A stretch of DNA of 64,000 nucleotides from Bradyrhizobium sp. CB3481 (lineage in GTDB: Bacteria; Pseudomonadota; Alphaproteobacteria; Rhizobiales; Xanthobacteraceae): positions 7,971,628 through 8,035,627 of the forward strand of contig NZ_CP121647.1 of assembly GCF_029714305.1 (NCBI RefSeq), in the 5' to 3' direction. Below the pieces are notes generated by a model. It made no database searches, was not told the DNA's origin, and saw nothing but the letters and a program-made list of their open reading frames with translations. The position numbers and the translations under genes are program-made. Of this stretch, positions 27,726-36,094 are shown one piece after another. Numbering within the stretch: position 1 is the stretch's first letter; each line of letters begins with the position of its first letter.

Positions 27726-28034
27726 TCACGCAGCCGCTCCAATGGGGCGGGCGCGCTTGATACGTTCGCGCTCGCGCGGCGAGTGCATCGCCTCCCAGAT
27801 GTCGCTTCGCCGCTGCACGTTGAGCCAGAAGTCGGGACTGTTGCCGAACACGCGGGCAAGAATGAGTGCGGTAGGAGCTGTTATAGCCCGGCGATCGTTG
27901 CACAATTCGTTGACGTGCTTGCGCTGCACACCCATGGCCTTTGCCAGCGCGCTCTGCGTAAGGCTCATTGGCTCCATGAATTCCTGAGCCAGGATTTCTC
28001 CGACTGTTGCCGGCTTGCGTTTCGTCATCAACAT
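27726..28034 (-). CDS. higA: HigA-type antitoxin (XRE family HTH)
   Basis: 102-residue antitoxin and DNA-binding repressor of the HigA/VapI group. The helix-turn-helix is MSLTQSALAKAMGVQRKHVNEL, followed by CNDRRAITAPTALILARVFGNSPDFWLNVQRRSDIW, the conserved HigA core. It expectedly neutralises the toxin encoded 8 bases upstream and represses their shared promoter at 28361-28389. Toxin-first order is typical of higBA. Confidence 0.92.
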   Translation of the reverse strand: MLMTKRKPATVGEILAQEFMEPMSLTQSALAKAMGVQRKHVNELCNDRRAITAPTALILARVFGNSPDFWLNVQRRSDIWEAMHSPRERERIKRARPIGAAA

Positions 28035-28042
28035 GGGACACC

Positions 28043-28339
28043 TCAGCGATAGCTATGATCATCGAGATAGACGCCCGATGCTTCGCCGCGCCGGCCATCC
28101 CATCGAAAGATGAGCCGCCATTGGCTGTTGACGCGGATCGAGTGAAATCCTTCCAGTTTACCACGCAGCTTCTCGAAATGGTTGCTTGGCGGCACGCGCA
28201 AGTCCTGATCGGTCGTTGCATCGTCGAGCATCTGTAGCTTGCGAAAAAGGCGACTCTCCAAATCCGGCGGGACGTTTCGCGAGTGAACGTCATCCACGAA
28301 GAACGCGCGCAGCCAATCATCCCGGAAATTGGAAATCAT
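28043..28339 (-). CDS. higB: HigB-type toxin (RelE/ParE superfamily)
   Basis: 98-residue ribosome-dependent mRNA interferase of the HigB/RelE fold. Family marks are RLFRKLQMLDDATTDQDLRVPPSNHFEKLRGK, with the basic L-R-G-K patch, then GFHSIRVNSQWRLIFRWDG, with the Arg in RLIF expected in the active site. It is the first gene of the higBA operon, preceded by a strong promoter. Confidence 0.92.
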   Translation of the reverse strand: MISNFRDDWLRAFFVDDVHSRNVPPDLESRLFRKLQMLDDATTDQDLRVPPSNHFEKLRGKLEGFHSIRVNSQWRLIFRWDGRRGEASGVYLDDHSYR

Positions 28340-28360
28340 TCACGCGTCCTAACGTGAGGC

Positions 28361-28389
28361 ACTGTACCGCTCTATGGGACACTGGTCAA
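28361..28389 (-). promoter_or_regulatory. Promoter of higBA
   Basis: On the minus strand, TTGACC (28389-28384) and TACAGT (28366-28361) are separated by 17 bases and lie 22 bases before the higB start. This is close to the sigma-70 consensus. HigA would be expected to bind here. Confidence 0.65.
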
Positions 28390-28478
28390 CACCTATCGGC
28401 TGCGGCCTTGTTAAAGTCGCGTTAACGAACCACATGCCGCTTGGCACTATCCAATGACATCGCCAAGGTGAGCCCGCC

Positions 28479-29009
28479 GTGACGAACCCCCACGACTTCC
28501 ACAAGCCGCAATCGACCTACAGTAAAGAGGACCTGCTCAAATCGAGCGAGGGCGGTTATTTCGGCCCGGGCAATGCCCAGTTGCCGGCACCGCCGATGCT
28601 GATGATGGACCGTATCGTCGAGATCAGCACGGATGGCGGCGAATTTGGCAAGGGCCACGTCGTCGGTGAGCTCGATATCAGGCCGGACCTCTGGTTTTTC
28701 GGCTGCTACTTTGCCGGCGACCCCATCATGCCGGGCTCCCTCGGCCTCGACGCCATGTGGCAGGTCATTGGCTATTGGCTCGGCTGGTCGGGCTCACCGG
28801 GGAAGGGACGCGCGGTCGGCGTCGGCGAGGTCGAATTGCGCGGTGGCGTCACGCCGGATACGGCGCGCGTGCGGTACGAGGTCAGCATGCGCCAGGTGAG
28901 GCGGGGCAAACTGGCGGTTGCCATCGCGAACGGCCGTGTCTTTGCCGATAACGTTTGCGTTTTTCTCGCAAAGGATCTGAGGGTCGGGCTGATCGCGTCC
29001 GCGAGCTGA
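28479..29009 (+). CDS. FabA-like 3-hydroxydecanoyl-ACP dehydratase homologue with altered active site
   Basis: 176-residue hot-dog fold protein close to E. coli FabA along its whole length: LPAPPMLMMDRIVEI, ELDIRPDLWFFGC, GDPIMPGSLGLDAMWQVIGY, and GKGRAVGVGEVELRG. The catalytic Asp region LGLDAMWQ is kept. The catalytic His of FabA (GCHF) is replaced: codon 77 is TAC, giving GCYF. A Cys after MPG is also Ser. So normal dehydration/isomerisation is doubtful. GTG start with ribosome binding site AAGGTGAG. No fabB or fabI is adjacent, so it is probably not the main fabA of the cell. Confidence 0.88.
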   Translation: MTNPHDFHKPQSTYSKEDLLKSSEGGYFGPGNAQLPAPPMLMMDRIVEISTDGGEFGKGHVVGELDIRPDLWFFGCYFAGDPIMPGSLGLDAMWQVIGYWLGWSGSPGKGRAVGVGEVELRGGVTPDTARVRYEVSMRQVRRGKLAVAIANGRVFADNVCVFLAKDLRVGLIASAS

Positions 29010-29149
29010 CGGCGGAGCGGAAGCTGGCGTTCAAGGCGCGCTTAATAACTGCGATTGTGCCGCTGGAGCCGGGACGGCGAAAGTAAACGGATTACCTGCG
29101 CCGCCGCAATTTTCGTTAACTCAACGCGCATCCGTTTCCGAGGCGCCCG

Positions 29150-29356
29150 TCAGTTCACCGCGTAGCTGGCGGCAGGCGCGGTGCCGCAGAAGGCCTCAAA
29201 ATAGGCTTCCAGCTCGGCGACGGCGCGGTGTTCCCATTCGCTGGCTTGCGCCAGCAGGGAACAGCTGTGCGTCGGACGGTAAGCCGCGGTCTGCCGGCAC
29301 AGCGACGCGATGGTGCGGTAGCGGCGGACGTTTTCCATGATGGCCAGGCCGTTCAT
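29150..29356 (-). CDS. Small hypothetical protein
   Basis: 68 residues, probably soluble and helical (MENVRRYRTIASLCRQTAAY and SLLAQASEWEHRAVAELEAY). The pattern of three Cys and an amphipathic C-terminal helix resembles small stress-associated hypotheticals of Bradyrhizobium. An ATG at 29338 is an alternative start. No function can be assigned. Confidence 0.5.
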   Translation of the reverse strand: MNGLAIMENVRRYRTIASLCRQTAAYRPTHSCSLLAQASEWEHRAVAELEAYFEAFCGTAPAASYAVN

Positions 29357-29488
29357 TGTTCGGATCTCCCCATGTCTTTCCCGGACACGAACTTGCGGCA
29401 GAACGATTTTCGATTGGTTAGCGCGGCGGGGAGAGCGCGCGCGTGGTTTCCCAACTATTGATGGCGGACCGGCGCGCGTCCGGAAACG

Positions 29489-29749
29489 TTACTCACCCGC
29501 GCGAACAGCTTGCGGCGAAGTGCGGTCGCTTGAGCAGATAACCCCTGGCGAACGATCGTCGGCCAATGCGCTATTCCCCTGATGCCCCGCTGCCGGGACG
29601 AGCAGCGTGCAGGCACAGTAAGCCAGCCCGATTCCAAGTAGCGACGCAGAGAAGACCGCGGCGACGGATTGCAAGGTCGCGGACCGTGCTCGCGGAGATG
29701 AGCGCGGCCTGTCGGTGGTGACGAGCGATATGTGGCTTGAGATGGACAC
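29489..29749 (-). CDS. Possible small single-pass membrane protein
   Basis: 86-codon frame from GTG with one clear hydrophobic segment (VAAVFSASLLGIGLAYCACTLLV, about 29-51). A polar tail follows. The ribosome binding site is poor, and two other frames are open here, so this is a tentative call. The rest of 29357-29874 holds nothing else I can support. Confidence 0.3.
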   Translation of the reverse strand: MSISSHISLVTTDRPRSSPRARSATLQSVAAVFSASLLGIGLAYCACTLLVPAAGHQGNSALADDRSPGVICSSDRTSPQAVRAGE

Positions 29750-29874
29750 GACCGATTGTCCCCAATGAAGAATGACGACTTCGAAGATCGGCCGCCGCTG
29801 GCAGCGGCGGCGCGGTGTCTGAATCCCATTACGGTCAGCTCTCCGCCTCGTCTCCGGCGAGCCGCATGACCGCG

Positions 29875-30375
29875 TTAATGGTGCTTGTGCGAGATACCAT
29901 TGACGCCGCTGACGGCGGCTCCGGCGTTTTCCTCGACGTTGTAGATGATGTCGACCGATCCGGCCTTTTCGAACACCAACGTGCCCTTGATCTTCTGGCC
30001 GACCTGCAGTGGCTCCTTGAGGCCGAGCAGCACGATGCGAAGCGCGCCGGGCTTCAGCTCCACGGTCTTGCCCGGCTTGATCTCGATGCCGTTGGCGAGC
30101 GGGCGCGTCTTCGCCATACCGTCGACGTCGACGATCTCATGCACTTCGATCTGGCTCGCGACCGGCGAGGAGCCGCCGATCAGGCGATCCGCCGCCTTGC
30201 CCTTGTTGGTGATGGTGAGATAGCCGCCCGCGATGTTGGCTTCCTTCGGGGTCGGGCGCGACCAGGGATGGCCGATGTCGAGCGCGCCGACCTTGTACTC
30301 GTGCGCCGCGGCGCTGGTCGCGGCGAATGCAGCCGCAGCAACAGATGCAACGAAGATTCTAAATATGATTGTCAT
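29875..30375 (-). CDS. PCuAC-like periplasmic protein with degenerate copper site
   Basis: 166 residues from ATG 30375. A signal peptide (IFVASVAAAAFAATSAAA) precedes a PCuAC/DUF461 domain: DIGHPWSRPTPKEANIAGGY, NKGKAADRLIGGSSPVA, QIEVHEIVDVDGMAK, VELKPGALRIVLLGLKEPL. Canonical PCuAC chaperones bind Cu(I) through H-x10-M-x21-H-x-M. Here only the first His is present; the other three ligand positions read Thr, Leu and Ile. The C-terminus ends in SHKHH. The protein may bind metal differently or serve another role. It is divergent from a His/Met-rich exported protein. Confidence 0.85.
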   Translation of the reverse strand: MTIIFRIFVASVAAAAFAATSAAAHEYKVGALDIGHPWSRPTPKEANIAGGYLTITNKGKAADRLIGGSSPVASQIEVHEIVDVDGMAKTRPLANGIEIKPGKTVELKPGALRIVLLGLKEPLQVGQKIKGTLVFEKAGSVDIIYNVEENAGAAVSGVNGISHKHH

Positions 30376-30696
30376 GCCGTCCACTCCGATACTCATACTC
30401 ACGCTGGACAGACAGCCATGTAGAGAAACAATCGGACGCGATTACGACCACCGCCGGACGTGATTGCGGTCACCGCGTCGGCGCGAAAAAGCCGGCTGTA
30501 CAACCCGGCCGCGACGCCGTGCCAGCTTTGTCATTCGTCCACCACGCGATGGCCACAGAGATGTCGCGCCCGCGATCATGGCTTCGTTTTTCCGCTTCGC
30601 TTCCGTCGCGAGCAGGCCGCGCTTCTCGCACGATCCAGTCAATCTGGCGCCCGATTGCGATGGCTAATCGCCAGGCAGTAAGTACAGGGGGCGTAT

Positions 30697-31848
30697 GTGC
30701 GTGCGTATTTTGAGCGGCCCACGGCCGGCATCTTTTTTTCATCGATGATGCTTTTCCTCGCTGCTCCTGCCGAAGCGCATCATCCCGGCGGCGGCGGCAA
30801 CACCGGCAGCGGCGGCGCCATCAACACCATCTCCGCCGATACGCTGGCCGAAGGCATGTTCGCCGCATCGATCCGCTACGAATTCATCCGGCTCGGCCAG
30901 CTCAGCGACGCCGACCTGCTCGCCGCCGCGAACCGCGGCACGCATGCGCATTCGCTCCGCTCGATCGACGCCATGTCGCTCTCGGTCGCCTACGGCATCA
31001 CCAACGACCTGACCCTTGCCGTTCGCGCTTCCGGCGTCCGCCGCTCCGATATCCGCGAGCCCGGCGAGGACATGCTGAGCGGCGGCCATATGGGCATGAT
31101 GAATTCGAACGAGATGAGCAGCCTGATGAGCGCCGATGGCGTCAACCGGCGCGGCAATTCCGCCGGCTTCGGCGACGTGACCATGCTCGGCCAGTATCGC
31201 TTCCACAACAACGCGCAGACCGGAACGTCCGCCGCCGTGCTGTTCGGCTTCAAGGCGCCGACCGGCAGCACCAGCCAGCGCGACAATTTCGGCCAGCTCT
31301 TCGAGGCCGAATTTCAGCCGGGCTCGGGCTCATGGGACGGCCTGATCGGCGCCGCCTTCACCAAGCGCACCGGACGCTGGGCGTTCGACGTCAGCGGCCT
31401 CTACTACCTGGTCAGCAACGGCACGCAGAACACCAATCTCGGCGACCGCTTCCTGTTCGGCACCGCGGTGTCGTACCGCCTGGTCGGCCCGGTCGGCTCG
31501 GCGAAAGAGGTGGAGCTGCACGATTACTGCATGCAGCCGCGCAACCAGCTCCAGGAGCACTGCCTCTACCACGCCAATCACGACCACAGCGACATGAAGA
31601 AGACGCCCTATACGCTCGACCTCGTTCTCGAGCTCAACGGCGAATGGCACGACAAGCAGCGCATCGCCGGCATTGCCGACCCCAATTCCGGCGGCACCAC
31701 GGTCTATCTATCGCCCGGCCTCCGCGTCGGCGTCGACCGCTTCTCCGGCTTCGTGTCGTTCGGCGTGCCCGTTATCAATCAGCACAACGGCGTTCAATCC
31801 AAGCCGGATTACCGGATCCTGACGGGGATTGGGGCGCGGCTGAATTAA
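30697..31848 (+). CDS. Exported His/Met-rich beta-barrel-like protein (transporter/MetA-pathway family)
   Basis: 383 residues. GTG 30697 follows a strong AGGGGG site by 6 bases and gives a signal peptide ending APAEA-HHPGG. The rest alternates polar and hydrophobic residues in short strands (LTLAVRASGVRR, SAAVLFGFKAPTG, RWAFDVSGLYYLVSNG, FLFGTAVSYRL, VYLSPGLRVGV) and ends in an aromatic-poor RILTGIGARLN strand, which suggests an outer-membrane barrel. Loops are rich in His and Met: GGHMGMMNSNEMSSLM and HCLYHANHDHSDMKK. This composition, and the divergent PCuAC-like gene, suggest metal (copper) handling. An ATG at 30745 would remove most of the signal peptide. Confidence 0.75.
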   Translation: MRAYFERPTAGIFFSSMMLFLAAPAEAHHPGGGGNTGSGGAINTISADTLAEGMFAASIRYEFIRLGQLSDADLLAAANRGTHAHSLRSIDAMSLSVAYGITNDLTLAVRASGVRRSDIREPGEDMLSGGHMGMMNSNEMSSLMSADGVNRRGNSAGFGDVTMLGQYRFHNNAQTGTSAAVLFGFKAPTGSTSQRDNFGQLFEAEFQPGSGSWDGLIGAAFTKRTGRWAFDVSGLYYLVSNGTQNTNLGDRFLFGTAVSYRLVGPVGSAKEVELHDYCMQPRNQLQEHCLYHANHDHSDMKKTPYTLDLVLELNGEWHDKQRIAGIADPNSGGTTVYLSPGLRVGVDRFSGFVSFGVPVINQHNGVQSKPDYRILTGIGARLN

Positions 31849-31877
31849 CCGTCGCGTTTACTGAACCTCGCCTCTCG

Positions 31878-31963
31878 GTCATGGCCGGGCTCGTCCCGGC
31901 CATCCACGCTTTCTTAGGACGGAGACCAAAGACGTGGATGCCCGGGACAAGCCCGGGCATGAC
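31878..31963. repeat. Dispersed palindrome, GTCATGGCCGGGCT family (copy 1)
   Basis: Arms GTCATGGCCGGGC...GTCCCGGCCATCCACG and CGTGGATGCCCGGGACAAGC...GCCCGGGCATGAC. Second copy at 34247-34330. Between two convergent genes. Confidence 0.88.
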
Positions 31964-31984
31964 GATGTAGCTAGCGCCTAACCC

Positions 31985-33682
31985 TTAGGCCGCGCGGATG
32001 TTGCCGAGGAATTTGCCGGTTTCGGTTTCGAGCTGCTCGGACTGCGAGGTGAGCTGGGCCGCGGCGTTCAGCACGAGGGTCGCGGACGCGTCGACCTGGC
32101 TCGAGGCCTCGCGGACGCCCGCGATGTTTTGCATCACTTCCTGCGCGCCCTGCGCCGCTTGCTGAACGCTGCGGGCAATCTCGCGCGTCGCAGCGCCCTG
32201 CTCTTCGACCGCCGCGGCAATCGAGCCGGTGATTTCGTTCATCTGCCCGATCGTGGTACCGATCTCGCGGATGGCGTTGACGGTCGAGCCGGTCGCATCG
32301 CGGATTTCCTGGATCTGGCTGGTGATCTCGTCGGTCGCTTTCGCGGTCTGCGACGACAGCGCCTTGACCTCGTTGGCGACGACGGCAAAGCCGCGGCCGG
32401 CCTCGCCGGCCCGGGCGGCCTCGATGGTCGCGTTGAGCGCCAGCAAGTTGGTCTGTCCCGCAATGGTCTGGATCAGCGCCATCACCTCGCCGATCTTCTG
32501 CGAGGCCTCGACCAGGCGACCGACCATGGCTTCGGTCCTGTCGGCCTGCCCGACCGCGTTCTGGGCGATGGACGACGACTGCGTGACCTGACGCGCGATC
32601 TCCTGTATCGAGGACGACAGTTCCTCCGCCGAGGCGGCGACGGTCTGGACGTTCGCGGCCGTCGTCTCGGCGGCGGCCGCGACCCTCGCGCTCTGATCGG
32701 TGGTGCCGACCGCGACCTTGGACATCGAGGAGGCGGAATTCTGCAGCTCGTCGGCGGCGGTGGCGGTGCCGCGGATCACGCCGCCGATGCTGCGCTCGAA
32801 ATCGTCGGCGATGCGGGACAGAACAGCCTGCCGCTCCTCGGTGGAACGCGCCTTCATCGCTTCCTGTTCGGTGCGGAGCTGCGTGCTCTCGACCAGATGG
32901 TCCCTGAAAACCTGCAGGCTGCGCGCGATCCGGCCGATTTCGTTGCTCTGATCGACGAACGGAATTTCGGCCGCAAGGTTGCCCTTGGCCAGCTCATCCA
33001 TCGCCGCACAGGTCCTGCTCAGCGGAACGACCACGCCGCGGCCAAGCCAGAACGCGACCAGCGCCGCGAGGGTCAGGCCGGCGAGGCCGGCGATCCCAGC
33101 CCACATCATCCGGTTGAATACCACGGCATCGATATCGTCGACATAGGCGCCTGCCTGCAGCGCGAGCATCTTGTCGCCCGCGCCAAACGCGCCGACATAG
33201 GAGACCTTGCGCTTTTCCTCGCCGCCCGCCGAGCGTGGCGCCAGATATTCGACAAAGCCGCCGCCGGCCCGGGCCGTCCGCACGATGTCCTGGATCAACA
33301 GCTTGCCGCTCTTGTCCTTGAACTCCCAGCGGTTGACGTTGATGTATTTCGGATTGGCATGGACATAGGTGACGCCGGCGTCAGTGCTTCCGGTGCCGTA
33401 GACGCCGATATAATCGGAATATTCGCCCCAGCGCATGGCGCTGATCGAGGCAAAAGCCATCTGGCGCGCCTGGTCCGCGCTGATCTTGCCGGCCTTGGCC
33501 TCGCCTTCATGGTGGGCGAGGATCTTGATCGAAGCTTCAACCAGGTTGCGAACCGTGGTCCGCCGCTCTTCCAGCACCGCATCGCGTAACACCAGGATCT
33601 GCAGCGCGGAGACCGCAACGAGCACGATCGTCAGCGCGGCAATGATCATCGCAAAGCGCTGGTAAACGGTGAGGTTACGCAT
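31985..33682 (-). CDS. Methyl-accepting chemotaxis protein with single Cache domain
   Basis: 565-residue chemoreceptor. TM1 is about 11-32, a periplasmic single Cache domain follows ([19 protein letters not shown] and [20 protein letters not shown]), then TM2 (about 192-214) and a HAMP. The signalling domain has the hairpin tip [20 protein letters not shown] followed by [15 protein letters not shown] and terminates in a methylation-type helix with [18 protein letters not shown]. The motif [12 protein letters not shown] is characteristic of sCache_2 receptors for small carboxylic acids. Ligand unknown. No che genes are adjacent. Confidence 0.92.
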   Translation of the reverse strand: MRNLTVYQRFAMIIAALTIVLVAVSALQILVLRDAVLEERRTTVRNLVEASIKILAHHEGEAKAGKISADQARQMAFASISAMRWGEYSDYIGVYGTGSTDAGVTYVHANPKYINVNRWEFKDKSGKLLIQDIVRTARAGGGFVEYLAPRSAGGEEKRKVSYVGAFGAGDKMLALQAGAYVDDIDAVVFNRMMWAGIAGLAGLTLAALVAFWLGRGVVVPLSRTCAAMDELAKGNLAAEIPFVDQSNEIGRIARSLQVFRDHLVESTQLRTEQEAMKARSTEERQAVLSRIADDFERSIGGVIRGTATAADELQNSASSMSKVAVGTTDQSARVAAAAETTAANVQTVAASAEELSSSIQEIARQVTQSSSIAQNAVGQADRTEAMVGRLVEASQKIGEVMALIQTIAGQTNLLALNATIEAARAGEAGRGFAVVANEVKALSSQTAKATDEITSQIQEIRDATGSTVNAIREIGTTIGQMNEITGSIAAAVEEQGAATREIARSVQQAAQGAQEVMQNIAGVREASSQVDASATLVLNAAAQLTSQSEQLETETGKFLGNIRAA

Positions 33683-33870
33683 TGCCGGGTTCTCTTCCTA
33701 TGGGTTGAGAATGCGTACCAACACAACGTTAATCGACTGTTAGCGGGTTGCAGCGATGCCTGCAGCATCCGATCGCGAGAATCGGCGCTTGAAATGACGG
33801 CGCCGCGGCGACACAATGGCTCTTTCCTTCAAACCGACACGCCCATGGTCCCCGCACCGAACGGAATCGC

Positions 33871-34215
33871 ATGGTGCGGCAAGAGTGGACCAGAATGGCT
33901 GAAGCCGATCTCGACGTTGTCATCCGGCAAATCGCAAAAGCACAGAACAAGAGCCTGATCGCCGCCGTGAAGAAGCGGCGCGACCAGATCATGGCCCGCG
34001 CGGCCAAGGCAAAAGACAAGGAGACGCGGGACCGCTTCCGGCTGATCGCCAGGAGCACGATGGAGCTCGGCACCGCCGCGGCGCGGCGGCTGCATAATTC
34101 GGCGGAAATCGCCGCCGACAGCTACGCCCGCGCGATCCGCAACGCCGCCGAGGAAGCCGCGGCGGCAGCGGCGAAGAAGCCCGCGAAAAAGGCGGCTAAG
34201 ACGAAAGAAGCATAA
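33871..34215 (+). CDS. Basic Ala/Lys-rich hypothetical protein
   Basis: 114 residues, entirely helical in appearance. The first 85 are charged (AEADLDVVIRQIAKAQNKSLIAAV, KKRRDQIMARAAKAKDKETRD), and the tail is an Ala/Lys repeat (AAAAAKKPAKKAAKTKEA) like histone H1 or PhaF C-termini. DNA or polymer (PHA granule) binding is possible but not shown. A second Met eight residues in (MAEADL) is an alternative start. Confidence 0.65.
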   Translation: MVRQEWTRMAEADLDVVIRQIAKAQNKSLIAAVKKRRDQIMARAAKAKDKETRDRFRLIARSTMELGTAAARRLHNSAEIAADSYARAIRNAAEEAAAAAAKKPAKKAAKTKEA

Positions 34216-34246
34216 GAACTTTGGTTATTGCGCGCACTCTCACGAT

Positions 34247-34330
34247 CGTCATGGCCGGGCTTGTCCCGGCCATCCACGCTCTTTGATCCGGAAGAAGACG
34301 TGGATGCCCGGGACAAGCCCGGGCATGACG
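34247..34330. repeat. Dispersed palindrome, GTCATGGCCGGGCT family (copy 2)
   Basis: Nearly identical arms to 31878-31963, with a different short loop (TCTTTGATCCGGAAGA). Between convergent genes. Confidence 0.88.
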
Positions 34331-34372
34331 AGTTTGTGGAACGATCAGGACACACCAAGCCGCTAAAACGAT

Positions 34373-35014
34373 TCAGGCGCCCGTAACACCCAGCATCTTC
34401 TTCAGCTTCTGCACCGCGCTGTCGGGCGTGGTGAGGACCGGCCGGCCGGTCGCCTCGGCGACATCAGCGGCGGCCGGCGCCAGGCTGTACTGGGCGAGCG
34501 CGATCAGGTCGCAGTCGCGCAGGTCCTTTGCGGCTTCGACCACCAGGTGGTCGTGGGTCGCACGGTCGCCACGATCGAGCGCGGCCATCGCGCCTTCCAC
34601 CAGCTTCGGCACCAGCTCGACCTGCGCTGGGAACTCCGGCGGCATCGAAACCAGCGTCGGCGGAAACGTCGAGAGCAGGCCGATCTTCTTAGCCGCCGCG
34701 ACCGCCTGCTCGATCATCGCCTCGTTCGGCTTGAGCACCGGCATCGGGGCATGCGCACGCGCCACCGCCTCGATGCAGGGGCCGAACGCCGAGCAGGTGA
34801 ACAGGATCGCATCCGCCCCGGTGCCGGCGGCGTAGCGCCCGAGCCGCAGGAAACGCTCGGTCATGGCCTCGGTGAGCCCGCCGTCGCGCGCCAGATCGGC
34901 GGAAAGACTATCATCGAGCAGGTTCATCAGGCGCGCCTCCGGCCAAAGCCTCGCGAAGGAGGCTTCGATCGGCACAATCGAATGTTTCAGGGCGTGGACC
35001 AGGGTGATGCGCAT
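34373..35014 (-). CDS. Asp/Glu racemase-fold family protein
   Basis: 213 residues from ATG 35014. The protein has the Asp/Glu/hydantoin racemase fold: ITLVHALKHSIVPIEASF, a first catalytic cysteine in ADAILFTCSAFGPCIEAV, and GRPVLTTPDSAVQKLKKML at the end. The second half has LIALAQYSLAPAA where two-cysteine racemases carry the partner Cys, so it may be an arylmalonate-decarboxylase-like or other one-cysteine enzyme. It is the last gene of a same-strand group with the AapJ-like binding protein, aminotransferase and RpiR regulator, which suggests a role in breaking down the imported amino compound. Confidence 0.82.
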   Translation of the reverse strand: MRITLVHALKHSIVPIEASFARLWPEARLMNLLDDSLSADLARDGGLTEAMTERFLRLGRYAAGTGADAILFTCSAFGPCIEAVARAHAPMPVLKPNEAMIEQAVAAAKKIGLLSTFPPTLVSMPPEFPAQVELVPKLVEGAMAALDRGDRATHDHLVVEAAKDLRDCDLIALAQYSLAPAAADVAEATGRPVLTTPDSAVQKLKKMLGVTGA

Positions 35015-35071
35015 GTCGACCAATCTCACCGCGGCGCGGCTTGTGTTAACCGCTCGCGCCGCAGGGTCGTT

Positions 35072-36082
35072 CTATTTGAACGGCAGGGCGTACATCAACC
35101 CGCCCTTGCTCCAGGTCGCGTTCAGGCCGCGATCGAGCTTCAGCGGGCTCGCCTTGCCGACATTGCGCTCGAAGATCTCGCCGTAATTGCCGCCCGCCTT
35201 AATCGCCTGCAGCATCCACTTGTTGTCGAGGCCGAGCCGCGACCCGAGATCGCCCGCCGTGCCGACCAGGCGCTGGATGGCCGGGACGCTCGATTTCGCC
35301 ATCTCATCGGCATTGCCGGCAGTCACGCCGAGTTCTTCCGCCTCGATCAGGCCGTAGTGCAGCCAGGCAATGATGTCGGTCCACGCCTCGTCACCATTGC
35401 GGGTGAAGGGCCCAAGCGGCTCTTTGCTGATGGTCTGCGGCAGCACGACATAGTCGGCGGCGTTCGAGGCCGCCGTGGTGACGGCGCCCGCCAGCGCGGA
35501 TGCATCCTGGGTCATGGCATCGCAGCGGCCGCCGAAAAAGGTCTGGTACATCGTGTCGGTGCGATCGAACACAAGGGGTTTCCACTCGATGCCGTTGGCG
35601 CGGCCGTAATCGCCGAGCGTAACTTCGTGGGTCGTGCCCTGCGCGACGCAGACGGTCGCACCGTTGAGGTCCTTGAGGTTCTTCACGCCGGCATCCGCGC
35701 GCACCACAAAACCCTGGCCGTCGTAGAAATTGACGGGCCCCTGCCGCAGCCCGAGCGTCACGCCGCGCAGATAGGTCTGGGTCGAGTTGCGGTAGAGCAC
35801 GTCGATTTCGCCGGATTGCAGCGCGGTGAAGCGGTTTTGCGCCGTGAGCGCGACGTATCGCACCTTCTTGGGGTCGCCGAGCACGCCGGCCGCCAGCGCG
35901 CGGCAATAGTCGACGTCTAGCCCTTTGTAATTGCCTTGCGAGTCCGGCGTCGAGAAGCCGGCAAAGCCGATGCTAACGCCGCAGACCAGCATGCCGCGCT
36001 GCTTGACCGTATCCAGCGTCCCGGCCTGTGCCGTGAGGCACGACGCGGCGAGCAAGCCTGTAGCGATGACGATTCTCTTCAT
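35072..36082 (-). CDS. Amino-acid ABC transporter substrate-binding protein (AapJ-like)
   Basis: 336-residue periplasmic binding protein. Signal peptide 1-20 (IVIATGLLAASCLTAQA). The mature part starts GTLDTVKQRGMLVCGVSIGFAGFS, the AapJ/general L-amino-acid pattern, with DYCRALAAGVLGDP, LQSGEIDVLYRNSTQTYLR, and DGQGFVVRADAGV. It is encoded 12 bases after the aminotransferase and is divergent from two permease genes of the same system. Family members bind a broad range of L-amino acids. Confidence 0.9.
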   Translation of the reverse strand: MKRIVIATGLLAASCLTAQAGTLDTVKQRGMLVCGVSIGFAGFSTPDSQGNYKGLDVDYCRALAAGVLGDPKKVRYVALTAQNRFTALQSGEIDVLYRNSTQTYLRGVTLGLRQGPVNFYDGQGFVVRADAGVKNLKDLNGATVCVAQGTTHEVTLGDYGRANGIEWKPLVFDRTDTMYQTFFGGRCDAMTQDASALAGAVTTAASNAADYVVLPQTISKEPLGPFTRNGDEAWTDIIAWLHYGLIEAEELGVTAGNADEMAKSSVPAIQRLVGTAGDLGSRLGLDNKWMLQAIKAGGNYGEIFERNVGKASPLKLDRGLNATWSKGGLMYALPFK

Positions 36083-36094
36083 ACTGCCCTCCTG

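Noticed and set aside
27183..28480. Integrative element with att sites at tRNA-Arg
   Set aside because: No integrase frame and no second copy of the tRNA 3' end seen; kept only as a possible remnant.
35030..35071. Attenuator or riboswitch between aapJ-like and racemase-like genes
   Set aside because: The gap is too short and no stable pairing is visible.
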